42,718 nucleotides of DNA from positions 1 through 42,718 of the forward strand of contig JAFRSP010000052.1 of NCBI GenBank assembly GCA_017427525.1, in the 5' to 3' direction. The first letter of the stretch is position 1. Each line of letters opens with the position of its first letter. Made by a program: the position numbers and the translations under genes. Source of the stretch: Clostridia bacterium (lineage in GTDB: Bacteria > Bacillota > Clostridia > Oscillospirales > Feifaniaceae). The notes under the pieces are model-generated. The model worked only from the letters and a program-made list of their open reading frames with translations. It made no database searches and was not told the DNA's origin. Shown here one piece after another: positions 34,820 to 41,985 of the stretch.

Positions 34820-35277
34820 ACGGACTGCTTTCGCAGGGGAGCGCGGCCAGGTGGACCATCGCGGGGCTCGCGGCCCTTGCTATGGCCGAGTTTCAATACT
34901 ACGCTCCGGCTCTGGCGCTGCTTGTGTTCAGCATTATACTCGACTATGTGACCGGGATGGTCAAGGCTTGGATGAAGGGGGAACTCGACAGCAGAGTGGG
35001 GCTGCAAGGCGTGATCAAAAAGCTCTGCTACATCCTTGGAGTTGCCGTGGGATTTTGCGCCGACCTGCTGATTTCGCTGGTCGCCGCGACCATGGGGCTT
35101 GCTACGGAGCTTCCCGCCCTGCTGGGGCTCACCGTCACCATGATGCTCAGTCTCAACGAGCTGCTCTCATCGCTCGAAAATCTGGGGCAGATCGGCGTGC
35201 CGATGCCGGATGCGCTCAAAAGGGCGCTTGCACAGCTGACCGGTGTGTTTGAGGGAAGGGGAGAGGAGCAAAGATGA
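34816..35277 (+). CDS. Phage holin (Bacteriophage_holin_4 type)
   Basis: 153 residues; TTG start at 34816 overlapping the previous stop, with GGGGGGAAAGG upstream. Three hydrophobic segments (about 30-45, 70-90, 95-118). The DYVTGMVKAW motif and LNELLSSLENLGQIGVPMPDAL near the C terminus are characteristic of the PF05105 holin family. Holins open the membrane so the endolysin can reach the wall. The next gene overlaps by four bases (ATGA), coupling holin and lysin. Confidence 0.92.
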   Translation: MNGLLSQGSAARWTIAGLAALAMAEFQYYAPALALLVFSIILDYVTGMVKAWMKGELDSRVGLQGVIKKLCYILGVAVGFCADLLISLVAATMGLATELPALLGLTVTMMLSLNELLSSLENLGQIGVPMPDALKRALAQLTGVFEGRGEEQR

Positions 35278-35903
35278 CGGTCTATCAATACCCCTTTCGC
35301 GAGCCCTTCCGCAAGGGGACTGCGTTTGGCAAGAAGGGGAATCTCTGGAAATGCGGCTACCACAGCGGGCTCGATCTGCTGAGCCGCGCGGCAGGGGGAG
35401 ACGGAAAAGTCTATCCGATCGCCTGTGGAAGAGTGACGGCCTGTGCAAAAAACCATCCCTCCTATGGCAACTATGTCACCCTGCTGCACGGCGATGGGAT
35501 GCTCAGCCTCTATGCCCATCTGGAGCGCATTCTGGTAAAGAGCGGGCAGCAGATAGACGCAGAGACAGCGCTTGGAATCGAAGGAGAGACCGGAAATGCA
35601 ACGGGGGTCCATTTGCATCTGGAGCTGCATGAGGGGACCTATCGGTACCCTTCAGGGATCGATCCCGCCGCATGGCTGGACGCCCGCTTGGCGCGGCAGG
35701 AGGAGGAACGGGACAACATGGCAGACGGCTATGCCGCCGAGGCCGTGCTATGGGCGAGAGAGACCGGCCTGCTGCGTGGAGACGAGACGGGAGCGATTCA
35801 CCTGCATGAGCCGATTTCCCGGCAGGACACCGTTGTTTTGCTGCATCGGTTAAAGGTGCAGATCGAAAAAGAGTCGGGAGGAAGTACACCTTCCGCTTCT
35901 TAA
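35274..35903 (+). CDS. M23 metallopeptidase endolysin with SLH-like motif
   Basis: 209 residues; ATG overlaps the holin stop. An M23 (LytM-type) zinc endopeptidase that would cut peptide cross-links: H30 and D34 in YHSGLD, and HLHLE with the second histidine motif near residue 112. The C-terminal part (about 145-195) reads like one SLH repeat (AAEAVLWARETGLLRGDETGAIH, then ISRQDTVVLLHRL). It could target the enzyme to the same wall polymer used by the host SLH protein encoded at 11924. Last gene before tandem terminators. Confidence 0.88.
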   Translation: MTVYQYPFREPFRKGTAFGKKGNLWKCGYHSGLDLLSRAAGGDGKVYPIACGRVTACAKNHPSYGNYVTLLHGDGMLSLYAHLERILVKSGQQIDAETALGIEGETGNATGVHLHLELHEGTYRYPSGIDPAAWLDARLARQEEERDNMADGYAAEAVLWARETGLLRGDETGAIHLHEPISRQDTVVLLHRLKVQIEKESGGSTPSAS

Positions 35904-35905
35904 CG

Positions 35906-35927
35906 AAAGGGCCCGCTCGGGCCCTTT
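35906..35927 (+). terminator. Terminator of phage-like cassette
   Basis: AAAGGGCCCG / CGGGCCCTTT stem with CT loop, then TT. Confidence 0.85.
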
Positions 35928-35955
35928 TGTCCTGTTTTTGGAGTTTCCGTTTCGG

Positions 35956-35993
35956 CCGCATGCCGCTCGGACTTCGATCCACATGCGGTTTTT
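35956..35993 (+). terminator. Second terminator after cassette
   Basis: CCGCATG (35956-35962) / CATGCGG (35982-35988) stem followed by TTTTT. Confidence 0.7.
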
Positions 35994-36029
35994 CTGTCCG
36001 CAGCAGGGAACGGCGCGGCGGATGCAGGC

Positions 36030-36058
36030 TTGAAAGATGTGGCAGAGTTTGGTATATT
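36030..36058 (+). promoter_or_regulatory. Promoter of MBL hydrolase gene
   Basis: TTGAAA (36030-36035), 17-bp spacer, TATATT (36053-36058), 96 bases before the start. Confidence 0.7.
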
Positions 36059-36153
36059 GTGAAAAAGAGAGCCGGAAGAAATGATTGACCCGAGAAAACC
36101 GCGAGCGCGCGGCGCACTGCGTGAGAAATCGATCGAAAGGGAGGGTTCAAAGC

Positions 36154-37032
36154 ATGTATGAATTGGTGCAGGTTTCGGAGAAGTGCTACTACATTCAGAG
36201 CCCTGCAAAGGTGGGGCTGGTTCGCCTGAACGATCAGGAGGTCTGCCTGATCGACAGCGGCAGCGATAAGGCTGCGGGCCGCAAGGTTCGCCAGATCCTC
36301 GATGAAAACGGCTGGAAGCTGACCGCGATCTACAACACGCATTCCCATGCCGATCACATCGGAGGAAACCGGTATCTCCAGGATCAAACAGGCTGCAGAA
36401 TCTATGCCCCCGGGATCGAATGCGACTTCACCCGTCATCCCATTTTGGAGCCCGCCTTTCTCTATGGGGGATATCCGCCGAAGGAGCTGTGCCACAAATT
36501 CCTGATGGCGCAGGAGAGCGACGCCGAATTGTTGACCGCGGGCTGCCTGCCGGAGGGTATGGAGCTGATTCCCTTGCCCGGCCACACCTTTGAGATGTGC
36601 GGCTTTCGCACAGCAGAGGGGGTGGTCTATCTGGCAGACTGCCTTTCCAGCATTGCAACGCTGGACAAATACCGCATCGGATTCCTCTGCGACCCCGGGG
36701 CCTATCTCGAAACGTTGGAGCGGGTGAAGACGATGGAAGCGCGGATCTTCGTGCCCTCGCATGCGGAGGCTGCAGAGGAGATCGCCGCGCTCGCGCAGGA
36801 AAACATCGACCGGGTGCGGCAGATCGCAGACGATCTGGTGGAGCTCTGCGAAGAGCCCTGCTGCTTTGAAACGCTCCTGCAGAAGGTGTTTGCCGCGTAT
36901 GGTCTTGTGATGAATTTTGAGCAATATGTATTGGTGGGCAGCACGGTGCGTTCCTATCTCGCCTGGCTCAAGGGTGAAGGGAGATTGGAAGCCGCCTTTG
37001 AAAACAACCTTCTGCTCTGGAAGAAGAAATAA
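36154..37032 (+). CDS. Metallo-beta-lactamase fold hydrolase
   Basis: 292 residues from ATG 36154 after AAAGGGAGGG. Zinc ligands: H63, H65, D67, H68 in NTHSHADH, a later GHT (PLPGHTFEM), and the D in VVYLADCL. The C-terminal 90 residues are helical (ENIDRVRQIADDLVEL, LAWLKGEGRL), like a winged-helix tail seen in some MBL proteins. The substrate is not deducible; thioester or lactone hydrolase and glyoxalase-like roles are possible. It stands alone; a weak hairpin lies just downstream. Confidence 0.88.
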   Translation: MYELVQVSEKCYYIQSPAKVGLVRLNDQEVCLIDSGSDKAAGRKVRQILDENGWKLTAIYNTHSHADHIGGNRYLQDQTGCRIYAPGIECDFTRHPILEPAFLYGGYPPKELCHKFLMAQESDAELLTAGCLPEGMELIPLPGHTFEMCGFRTAEGVVYLADCLSSIATLDKYRIGFLCDPGAYLETLERVKTMEARIFVPSHAEAAEEIAALAQENIDRVRQIADDLVELCEEPCCFETLLQKVFAAYGLVMNFEQYVLVGSTVRSYLAWLKGEGRLEAAFENNLLLWKKK

Positions 37033-37127
37033 AAGGGCGTCGGAGACGGTCTGCGCCTTTGTTCGTCTCGTGGAAAGGAAAACTCTGAAATGATTTTGAA
37101 ATTTAATAGATAACGGAGGAAATAATT

Positions 37128-37688
37128 ATGTCTGTTCTTGTTCTCTGGTCAAGTCCCAATCAGGACGGATTGACGGCAAGCGCCGCACGTCAAGTGGCAT
37201 CCGGCCTTGCGGCGGGAGGCGCCGAGGTGGAGGAGCTTTGTCTCAACCGCTATACGATCGAGCATTGCTGCGCCTGCGGAAACGGCTGGGGATCCTGCCG
37301 TGCGGAGGGGCGCTGTGTGATCAACGACGACTTTGCGGCGCTGTACGACAAGCTTGCGGCGGCGCAGGGCATCGTCTTTGTCACGGCGGTGTACTGGCAC
37401 GATTGCACCGAGCAGTTCAAGGCGCTGCTCGACCGCCTGCGCCGCTGCGAAACCATGAACCGCCATGTGCTGCGCGGGAAGAACTGTCTTCTGGTCGCCT
37501 GTGCCGGAGGAACGGGAAACGGCGCGGTGAAGTGCCTCTTCAATCTGGAAGAGACCATGCGCCACATGGAGCTTGTGCCGCTCGACCGGACCCCTGTGAT
37601 CCGCTTCAACAAAGACTATATCCTGCCGGCCCTCGAGGGGGCGGGACGCGCCTTTGCCGCACGGATTGCGGAGCAGACGAAGGCCTAG
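37128..37688 (+). CDS. NADPH-dependent FMN reductase-like flavoprotein
   Basis: 186 residues; start after ACGGAGGAAATAATT. Flavodoxin-like fold reductase: LWSSPNQDGLTASAA gives the FMN phosphate loop, IVFVTAVYWHDCTEQFKALLDR the second FMN-binding region. A cluster of cysteines (HCCACGNGWGSC, then GRC) in the first third resembles the iron-sulfur flavoprotein type, so an Fe-S cluster is possible but uncertain. Likely electron transfer or quinone/nitro reduction. Confidence 0.85.
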   Translation: MSVLVLWSSPNQDGLTASAARQVASGLAAGGAEVEELCLNRYTIEHCCACGNGWGSCRAEGRCVINDDFAALYDKLAAAQGIVFVTAVYWHDCTEQFKALLDRLRRCETMNRHVLRGKNCLLVACAGGTGNGAVKCLFNLEETMRHMELVPLDRTPVIRFNKDYILPALEGAGRAFAARIAEQTKA

Positions 37689-37730
37689 TTTTTCCAAAGC
37701 CGGAAGAGGATACGAGAAGGAGGATTCCCC

Positions 37731-38141
37731 GTGAAGGAGACAGAGGTAGTCGCCGCCCTGATCTGGAAGGGAGACCGGTTCCTGATTTGCCAGCGGCCGG
37801 CTCACAAGGCAAGAGGGCTCCTTTGGGAATTTGTCGGCGGAAAGGTGGAGCCGAATGAAACAAAAGAGCAGGCGTTGCGTCGGGAGTGCAGGGAAGAACT
37901 CGATATCGAGGTGGAGGCAGGGAGCGTTTTCTTTGAGGTGCTGCACGACTACCCGGATCTTCGGGTGCGCCTGACCCTCTTTCATGCCCGCATCATGAGA
38001 GGGGAGCCGAAGCTCCTTGAGCACAACGACCTTCGCTGGATCACCGTGGAGGAGATCGAACAGTATCATTTTTGCCCGGCCGACGAGACCATTTTGGAGG
38101 AGCTCAAACGGGGAAAAGGACGAAATTGCCGCCGCGGATAG
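37731..38141 (+). CDS. mutT: Nudix hydrolase, MutT-like (8-oxo-dGTP diphosphatase type)
   Basis: 136 residues; GTG start at 37731 after GAAGGAGGATTCCCC. The Nudix box is complete: GGKVEPNETKEQALRRECREEL, with the REXXEE core as RECREE. Residues RFLICQRP and the LLWEFVGGK lead-in are typical of MutT-like 8-oxo-dGTP diphosphatases, which clean oxidised nucleotides. It lies 42 bases after the flavoprotein gene, so possibly co-transcribed. Exact substrate is inferred from the family. Confidence 0.85.
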   Translation: MKETEVVAALIWKGDRFLICQRPAHKARGLLWEFVGGKVEPNETKEQALRRECREELDIEVEAGSVFFEVLHDYPDLRVRLTLFHARIMRGEPKLLEHNDLRWITVEEIEQYHFCPADETILEELKRGKGRNCRRG

Positions 38142-38246
38142 GGGCGGGTAATTCAGGCTCGTCCGCATATCAAACGCAGCGGACAAAGGCGTATGCCGGA
38201 GATCGTTTGACAGGGGCGCCTGCTTCATAGGATAGCTGATGAAAAC

Positions 38247-38281
38247 ACGGACTGGTGCTTTTTGGCAGCAGTCCGTTTTTT
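38247..38281 (+). terminator. Terminator after MutT-like gene
   Basis: ACGGACTG (38247-38254) / CAGTCCGT (38269-38276) stem, then T-run. Confidence 0.82.
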
Positions 38282-38385
38282 GTCTGAAAAGCGATCTCAG
38301 GTCGATCAACTGCAGGATTTTGGAAAAGAGACAGCCGCCTTGGAGCTTCGCTTTAAGAACCGGTCAAAAAACAGAGGGTCCTCCC

Positions 38386-38414
38386 TTGACAGTTCTATAA
38401 ATATTTGATAAAAT
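38386..38414 (+). promoter_or_regulatory. Promoter of ohrR-gpx operon
   Basis: TTGACA (38386-38391), 17-bp spacer, TAAAAT (38409-38414). Perfect -35. Confidence 0.88.
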
Positions 38415-38431
38415 ATATTTGCATCAAATAT
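38401..38431 (+). promoter_or_regulatory. Probable OhrR operator (inverted repeat)
   Basis: ATATTTGAT (38401-38409) and ATCAAATAT (38423-38431) are perfect 9-bp arms across the -10 and transcription start. The centre also holds the palindrome AAATATATTT (38411-38420). Placement fits auto-repression by the MarR/OhrR protein encoded 19 bases downstream; relief by organic peroxide is inferred. Confidence 0.7.
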
Positions 38432-38449
38432 AAAAACAGGGGAGAAACG

Positions 38450-38923
38450 ATGGAATACGAGTATCGTGAGGCAATGAAGCTTGCCAATCAGCTGTGCTTT
38501 CCGCTATACGCCGCAGCGAGAAACGTGACCGGCCTCTATACGCCCGTTTTGAAACCGCTTGGATTGACCTATACGCAGTATATCGTCTTTCTGGTTTTGT
38601 GGGAGAAGGATGGGATATCGGTAACCGAGATCGGGGAAAAGCTGATGTTGGACAACGGCACCCTGTCGCCTCTGCTGAAGAAGATGGAGCAGGCCGGCTA
38701 TCTTGAGAGACGCCGGAGCCGCGAGGACGACCGCGTGGTCAAAATCACGCTTACGGAGGAGGGCAGAGCGCTGCAGGAAAGGGCAAAGGATGTCCCGAAT
38801 ATGGTGGCCGGCTGCATGGATTTGCCGGCGGAGAAGGCCAGGCAGCTGTATGAGTTGCTTTATGAGCTGTTGAAAAACCAAGGATACGGAAAGACCGAAC
38901 ATATGAGAGGAGAACAGAAATGA
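38450..38923 (+). CDS. ohrR: OhrR-type MarR family peroxide-sensing repressor
   Basis: 157 residues from ATG 38450 (GGGGAG upstream). MarR-type winged helix with helices TYTQYIVFLVLWE and LSPLLKKMEQAGYLERRRSREDDR. Cys16 in NQLCFPLYAAARN lies where OhrR carries its reactive cysteine, and the LGLTYTQY stretch is very OhrR-like. It would repress its own operon and release on organic hydroperoxide. Its stop overlaps the gpx start (ATGA). The family call is firm; OhrR-type sensing is inferred from the cysteine and the context. Confidence 0.87.
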   Translation: MEYEYREAMKLANQLCFPLYAAARNVTGLYTPVLKPLGLTYTQYIVFLVLWEKDGISVTEIGEKLMLDNGTLSPLLKKMEQAGYLERRRSREDDRVVKITLTEEGRALQERAKDVPNMVAGCMDLPAEKARQLYELLYELLKNQGYGKTEHMRGEQK

Positions 38924-39465
38924 AAACAGTCTATGATTTTACGGTGAAAGACAGGCAGGGAAACGATGTCAGTCTGTCAGAGTATCGGGGCAAGGTGCTG
39001 CTCATTGTGAACACGGCAACCGGCTGCGGTTTCACTCCGCACTACGAGCCCTTAGAGGCGATGTATAGAGACTTGAAGGAACAGGGCTTTGAGATCCTGG
39101 ACTTCCCCTGCAATCAGTTTGCCAATCAAGCGCCCGGCAGCGACGACGAGATCCACGAATTCTGCACGCTGAAGTTTGGAACGGAATTTCCGCAGTTCAA
39201 GAAGATCGAGGTCAACGGCGAGAATGCAGATCCGCTGTATGTGTTCCTGGCGTCCGAGAAGCCTTTTGAAGGCTTCGGGAAAGGAGTCAGGAATGCAGCT
39301 CTGCAGAAGTTTGCCGATCTGAACAACAAGGCCTTCGGAGAGAAAACCTACATCGGATGGAATTTCACGAAGTTCCTGATCGACCGTGAAGGGAAAGTGC
39401 TTGCTCGGTTCGAGCCGACGGTGGATATGGGAGAGGTCAGAAAGGCTGTGGCTGCGATTCTGTGA
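38920..39465 (+). CDS. gpx: Glutathione peroxidase-like (thiol peroxidase)
   Basis: 181 residues. Cys-type Gpx family peroxidase: catalytic Cys36 in NTATGCGFT (cysteine codon, not UGA), the FPCNQFANQAPGS block and WNFTKFLI complete the usual tetrad positions. In anaerobic Bacillota such enzymes usually use thioredoxin-type or other electron donors and not glutathione. It is translationally coupled to ohrR, and followed by the MBL/rubredoxin and flavodoxin genes, which could supply electrons. Start ATG shared with the ohrR stop. Confidence 0.92.
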   Translation: MKTVYDFTVKDRQGNDVSLSEYRGKVLLIVNTATGCGFTPHYEPLEAMYRDLKEQGFEILDFPCNQFANQAPGSDDEIHEFCTLKFGTEFPQFKKIEVNGENADPLYVFLASEKPFEGFGKGVRNAALQKFADLNNKAFGEKTYIGWNFTKFLIDREGKVLARFEPTVDMGEVRKAVAAIL

Positions 39466-39501
39466 AACAGACAGATTGAGAACAACAAGGAGGTTTATCC
39501 T

Positions 39502-40434
39502 ATGAAAATCAGTGCTGTAAAACTGTATGAAAACGGCTTTATGTCGCAGGCTCTTGCCTTCGGGGGCGAGGGCATGGAAGGAATCGACCCGGCTGTGAAG
39601 TATCGTTCCAGCCTGCAGAATTATGTGATCGATACCGGAAGCGAAGTCATCCTGGTGGACACCGGCATGCCTTCCGAGGTCCCGGACGCCGTGCCGGATG
39701 AAAAGACGCTTATCTACATGGGCAGAAAGGTCAAAAACTATATCGAAGCGCTCGCGGAGCTCGGCTATCGGCCGGAGCAGGTCACAAAGATTCTCGTAAC
39801 CCACAAGCATGCAGATCATACGGGAGAACTTCGGGCCTTCCCGAAAGCGGTGATTTATGCCGCAAGAGAAGAGTGCAGGGCGGCAGAGCTGCAGTATCCG
39901 AATGTCACACCGGTGGATTTCACCGACGGCCCGTATGCCAATTTTGAGAAGAGTCAGAAGATTGCAGAGGGCGTTTTCTATATCGAGGCGAAGGGTCACA
40001 CGACCGGCAACAGTATCGTGATTGCTGAAGAGGCAGGACTGTACTACATGATCCACGGAGATGTGACCTATACGGATGAGGCGCTGTATGCAAACAAGCT
40101 TTCCGTTGTGTTTGAAGATATCGATGCGGCCAGAAAGACCCTGGATGCGGTAAGAGAATTCGTCGCCAGCCATCCTACCGTTTATCTCTCCACGCATACG
40201 CCGCTTGGCTGCGAGAACCTGGAGGCTCAAGCCGTCGTGGATCTTGACAATCCGCCCGAAACCAAGCCTGTCGGCGAGATCACGATCAAAGAGGCCAGCG
40301 GGAAATATGTGTGCTCGGTCTGCGGATATGTCTATGATCCCGCCGAGCATGACGGCGTGGCGTTTGAAGACCTTCCGGACGACTGGAAGTGTCCGCGCTG
40401 CAAACAGCCGAAAGACAAGTTTAACCGTGCATGA
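39502..40434 (+). CDS. MBL-fold protein fused to C-terminal rubredoxin
   Basis: 310 residues; start after AAGGAGGTTTATCCT. The metallo-beta-lactamase domain (1-250) has full metal ligands: H101, H103, D105, H106 (THKHADH), H166 (KGHTTGN), D187 (IHGD), H232. The last 44 residues (267-310) are a rubredoxin: [24 protein letters not shown], then [11 protein letters not shown], with all four iron-binding cysteines. There is no flavodoxin domain, unlike flavodiiron oxidases, but a separate flavodoxin gene follows 25 bases later. The fusion is unusual; enzymatic activity is unassigned (peroxide or oxygen reduction versus lactone or thioester hydrolysis). Confidence 0.88.
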   Translation: MKISAVKLYENGFMSQALAFGGEGMEGIDPAVKYRSSLQNYVIDTGSEVILVDTGMPSEVPDAVPDEKTLIYMGRKVKNYIEALAELGYRPEQVTKILVTHKHADHTGELRAFPKAVIYAAREECRAAELQYPNVTPVDFTDGPYANFEKSQKIAEGVFYIEAKGHTTGNSIVIAEEAGLYYMIHGDVTYTDEALYANKLSVVFEDIDAARKTLDAVREFVASHPTVYLSTHTPLGCENLEAQAVVDLDNPPETKPVGEITIKEASGKYVCSVCGYVYDPAEHDGVAFEDLPDDWKCPRCKQPKDKFNRA

Positions 40435-40459
40435 TCCAACGAAAGAAGGATAGGAATCC

Positions 40460-40870
40460 ATGAAGATCGCAGTCAGATACTATACCAAGACAGGCAACAC
40501 AAAAAAGCTCGCGGAGGCTGTTGCGGGCGCGGTTGGCGCAGAAGCGCAGCCCCTCGGCGCTCCCCTTGAGGAACCGGTAGACGTCCTCTTCCTCGGGAAT
40601 TCCTATTACGCTTTCAGCATCGATCCCGAGGTGCGGGATTTTATCCGTTCGCTTGACAAAAACAGGGTTGGCAGGATCGTCAATTTCGGTTCCGCCGCCA
40701 TGTTGAATTCCACTTGGAAAAAGGTCAAGGCCGAGGCGGACAAGGTCGGCATCGCGATGGACGAGCGGGAATTCCACTGCAAGGGTGAATTTCAGGGGAT
40801 CCATAAGGGCAGACCGAACGAGGAAGACAGAAAGGCTGCGGCAGAGTTTGCCAAAAAGATCATCGAATGA
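40460..40870 (+). CDS. Flavodoxin-like protein
   Basis: 136 residues; start after AAGGATAGGAAT. Flavodoxin fold with the phosphate loop YYTKTGNTKKLAEAV (residues 7-21), then VDVLFLGNSYYAFS in the second FMN region and an FNSAAMLNST-like stretch. Electron carrier. Placed last in the ohrR-gpx-MBL/rubredoxin operon, so it may reduce the rubredoxin domain or receive electrons for peroxide detoxification. Partner identity inferred from order only. Confidence 0.87.
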   Translation: MKIAVRYYTKTGNTKKLAEAVAGAVGAEAQPLGAPLEEPVDVLFLGNSYYAFSIDPEVRDFIRSLDKNRVGRIVNFGSAAMLNSTWKKVKAEADKVGIAMDEREFHCKGEFQGIHKGRPNEEDRKAAAEFAKKIIE

Positions 40871-40990
40871 GGACAGCTTGTACCGGAGCTTGCGCCTTGT
40901 GCGGCGCACGAGCGGGCAAGAGCATTCTTCGAAGATCGGGAAACCAGATAAGCGCCGCAGACGCGCCATTTGCGGGATGGAGGACGGCAG

Positions 40991-41710
40991 GTGAAAAACG
41001 GGGAAACGAAATGGGAACAGGAGGTCTGCCTGCTGGAGGGAAGACCCTGCCGAATTTTTCGGCGCGGCCAAGGCCCTGTCCTCTTTTGGGGTGTGCAGGA
41101 AGACCGCGCCGAATCCTGTACTGCGCTGGCCGAGGAGCTGGCCAGCGCACAGGCTGGGCCCTTCACTCTGGTCGCCTTTGAAGCGAAGGATTGGAATGCG
41201 GAGTTTTCCCCGTGGGAGGCCCCGCCGGTCTTCGGCTCCGAGGGCTTTGCGGGAGGGGCTCGCACCACACTGGACTGGCTGGAGCAGGCCTGTCAAAGCG
41301 GTTCTCTTCAAACCGGACGCCCACAAAACCGTTATCTCGGTGGATATTCGCTCTCCGGCCTTTTTTCGCTTTGGTCGCTGTACGAAAGCGATCTCTTCTC
41401 GGGAGCGGCATGCTGCTCGGGGTCTCTCTGGTTTCCGGGATGGGGTGACTATGCACAGCAAAGGAAGCTGCGAAGCGACCGTTTTCTCTATCTCAGCCTC
41501 GGCAAGAAGGAGGAGCGCACCCGAAACAGCATCATGGCTTCGGTGGGGGAGCAGACGAGAAAGCAGGCCGCTCTTGCCGTCGGCCAACTCGGAGAAAAGC
41601 ATTGCAGGCTGCGCTGGGAAGAGGGAGGGCATTTTGCCGAACCCATGCAGCGTATGCTGCGCGGCTTTCTCTGGCTGTTGGCTGCCGAAAAGCAAGAGCA
41701 AGGAATTTGA
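40991..41710 (+). CDS. Alpha/beta hydrolase, esterase-like
   Basis: 239 residues, GTG start at 40991 after GGAGGAC (an upstream in-frame TTG at 40970 has no ribosome site). The nucleophile elbow is GGYSLSGLF with the serine in the GYSLS motif, and a late histidine lies in EEGGHFAEP, as in esterase D/Fes-type hydrolases. Substrate is unknown. It lies 120 bases after the flavodoxin gene without a clear promoter or terminator between, so read-through is possible. Terminator follows. Confidence 0.8.
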   Translation: MKNGETKWEQEVCLLEGRPCRIFRRGQGPVLFWGVQEDRAESCTALAEELASAQAGPFTLVAFEAKDWNAEFSPWEAPPVFGSEGFAGGARTTLDWLEQACQSGSLQTGRPQNRYLGGYSLSGLFSLWSLYESDLFSGAACCSGSLWFPGWGDYAQQRKLRSDRFLYLSLGKKEERTRNSIMASVGEQTRKQAALAVGQLGEKHCRLRWEEGGHFAEPMQRMLRGFLWLLAAEKQEQGI

Positions 41711-41790
41711 AAAAGAGATGCCGAAAAGCAGTGTTTTCTGCCTTCACGCAATGCGGAGAAACGCGGAAGGAGTTGGAATCGATCGGATGG

Positions 41791-41819
41791 CCGGCAGAGG
41801 GGAATCCTCTGCCGGTTTT
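41791..41819 (+). terminator. Terminator after hydrolase gene
   Basis: CCGGCAGAGG / CCTCTGCCGG stem with GGAAT loop, then TTTT. Confidence 0.9.
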
Positions 41820-41985
41820 GCTCATTTGGCGGTTTGGATGGGAACCCGTGTGCGATGTATAGGATTTGGAATAGGTTTTTCTTGTTTTTCAATATTCTCT
41901 TTTTCGACAAGATGTGGTATGATAAACAGAAGAATTTCAAAATGCAGTGCGGCAGGCTGGCCTGCCGCAGAGACGGGAGCGCAGG

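Larger units (their letters stand above)
23914..35903 (+). mobile_element. Phage-like head, packaging, short-tail and lysis cassette (remnant or GTA-like)
   Basis: Thirteen same-strand ORFs in 12 kb, many overlapping or within 35 bases. The order is: putative small terminase, large terminase, portal, two tiny ORFs, putative scaffold, capsid, connector, gp10-like protein, fibre-like protein, coiled-coil protein, holin, M23 lysin. The order is phage-like and the tail set podovirus-like: no tape measure, tail tube or sheath. No integrase, excisionase, repressor, replication gene or flanking direct repeat was found. Ribosome sites and GC look like the host's. Tandem terminators lie on both sides (23677-23749 and 35906-35993). 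All ORFs are open. Whether it is a decayed prophage, a satellite, or a gene-transfer-agent-like locus is open. Confidence 0.75.

Noticed and set aside
39052..40461. 469-codon minus-strand ORF opposite gpx and the MBL/rubredoxin gene
   Set aside because: Antisense shadow of two genes with complete active-site motifs.
40867..41181. ORF starting with ATGA overlap after flavodoxin
   Set aside because: Overlaps most of the N-terminal half of the better supported alpha/beta hydrolase in another frame; no ribosome site or domain.
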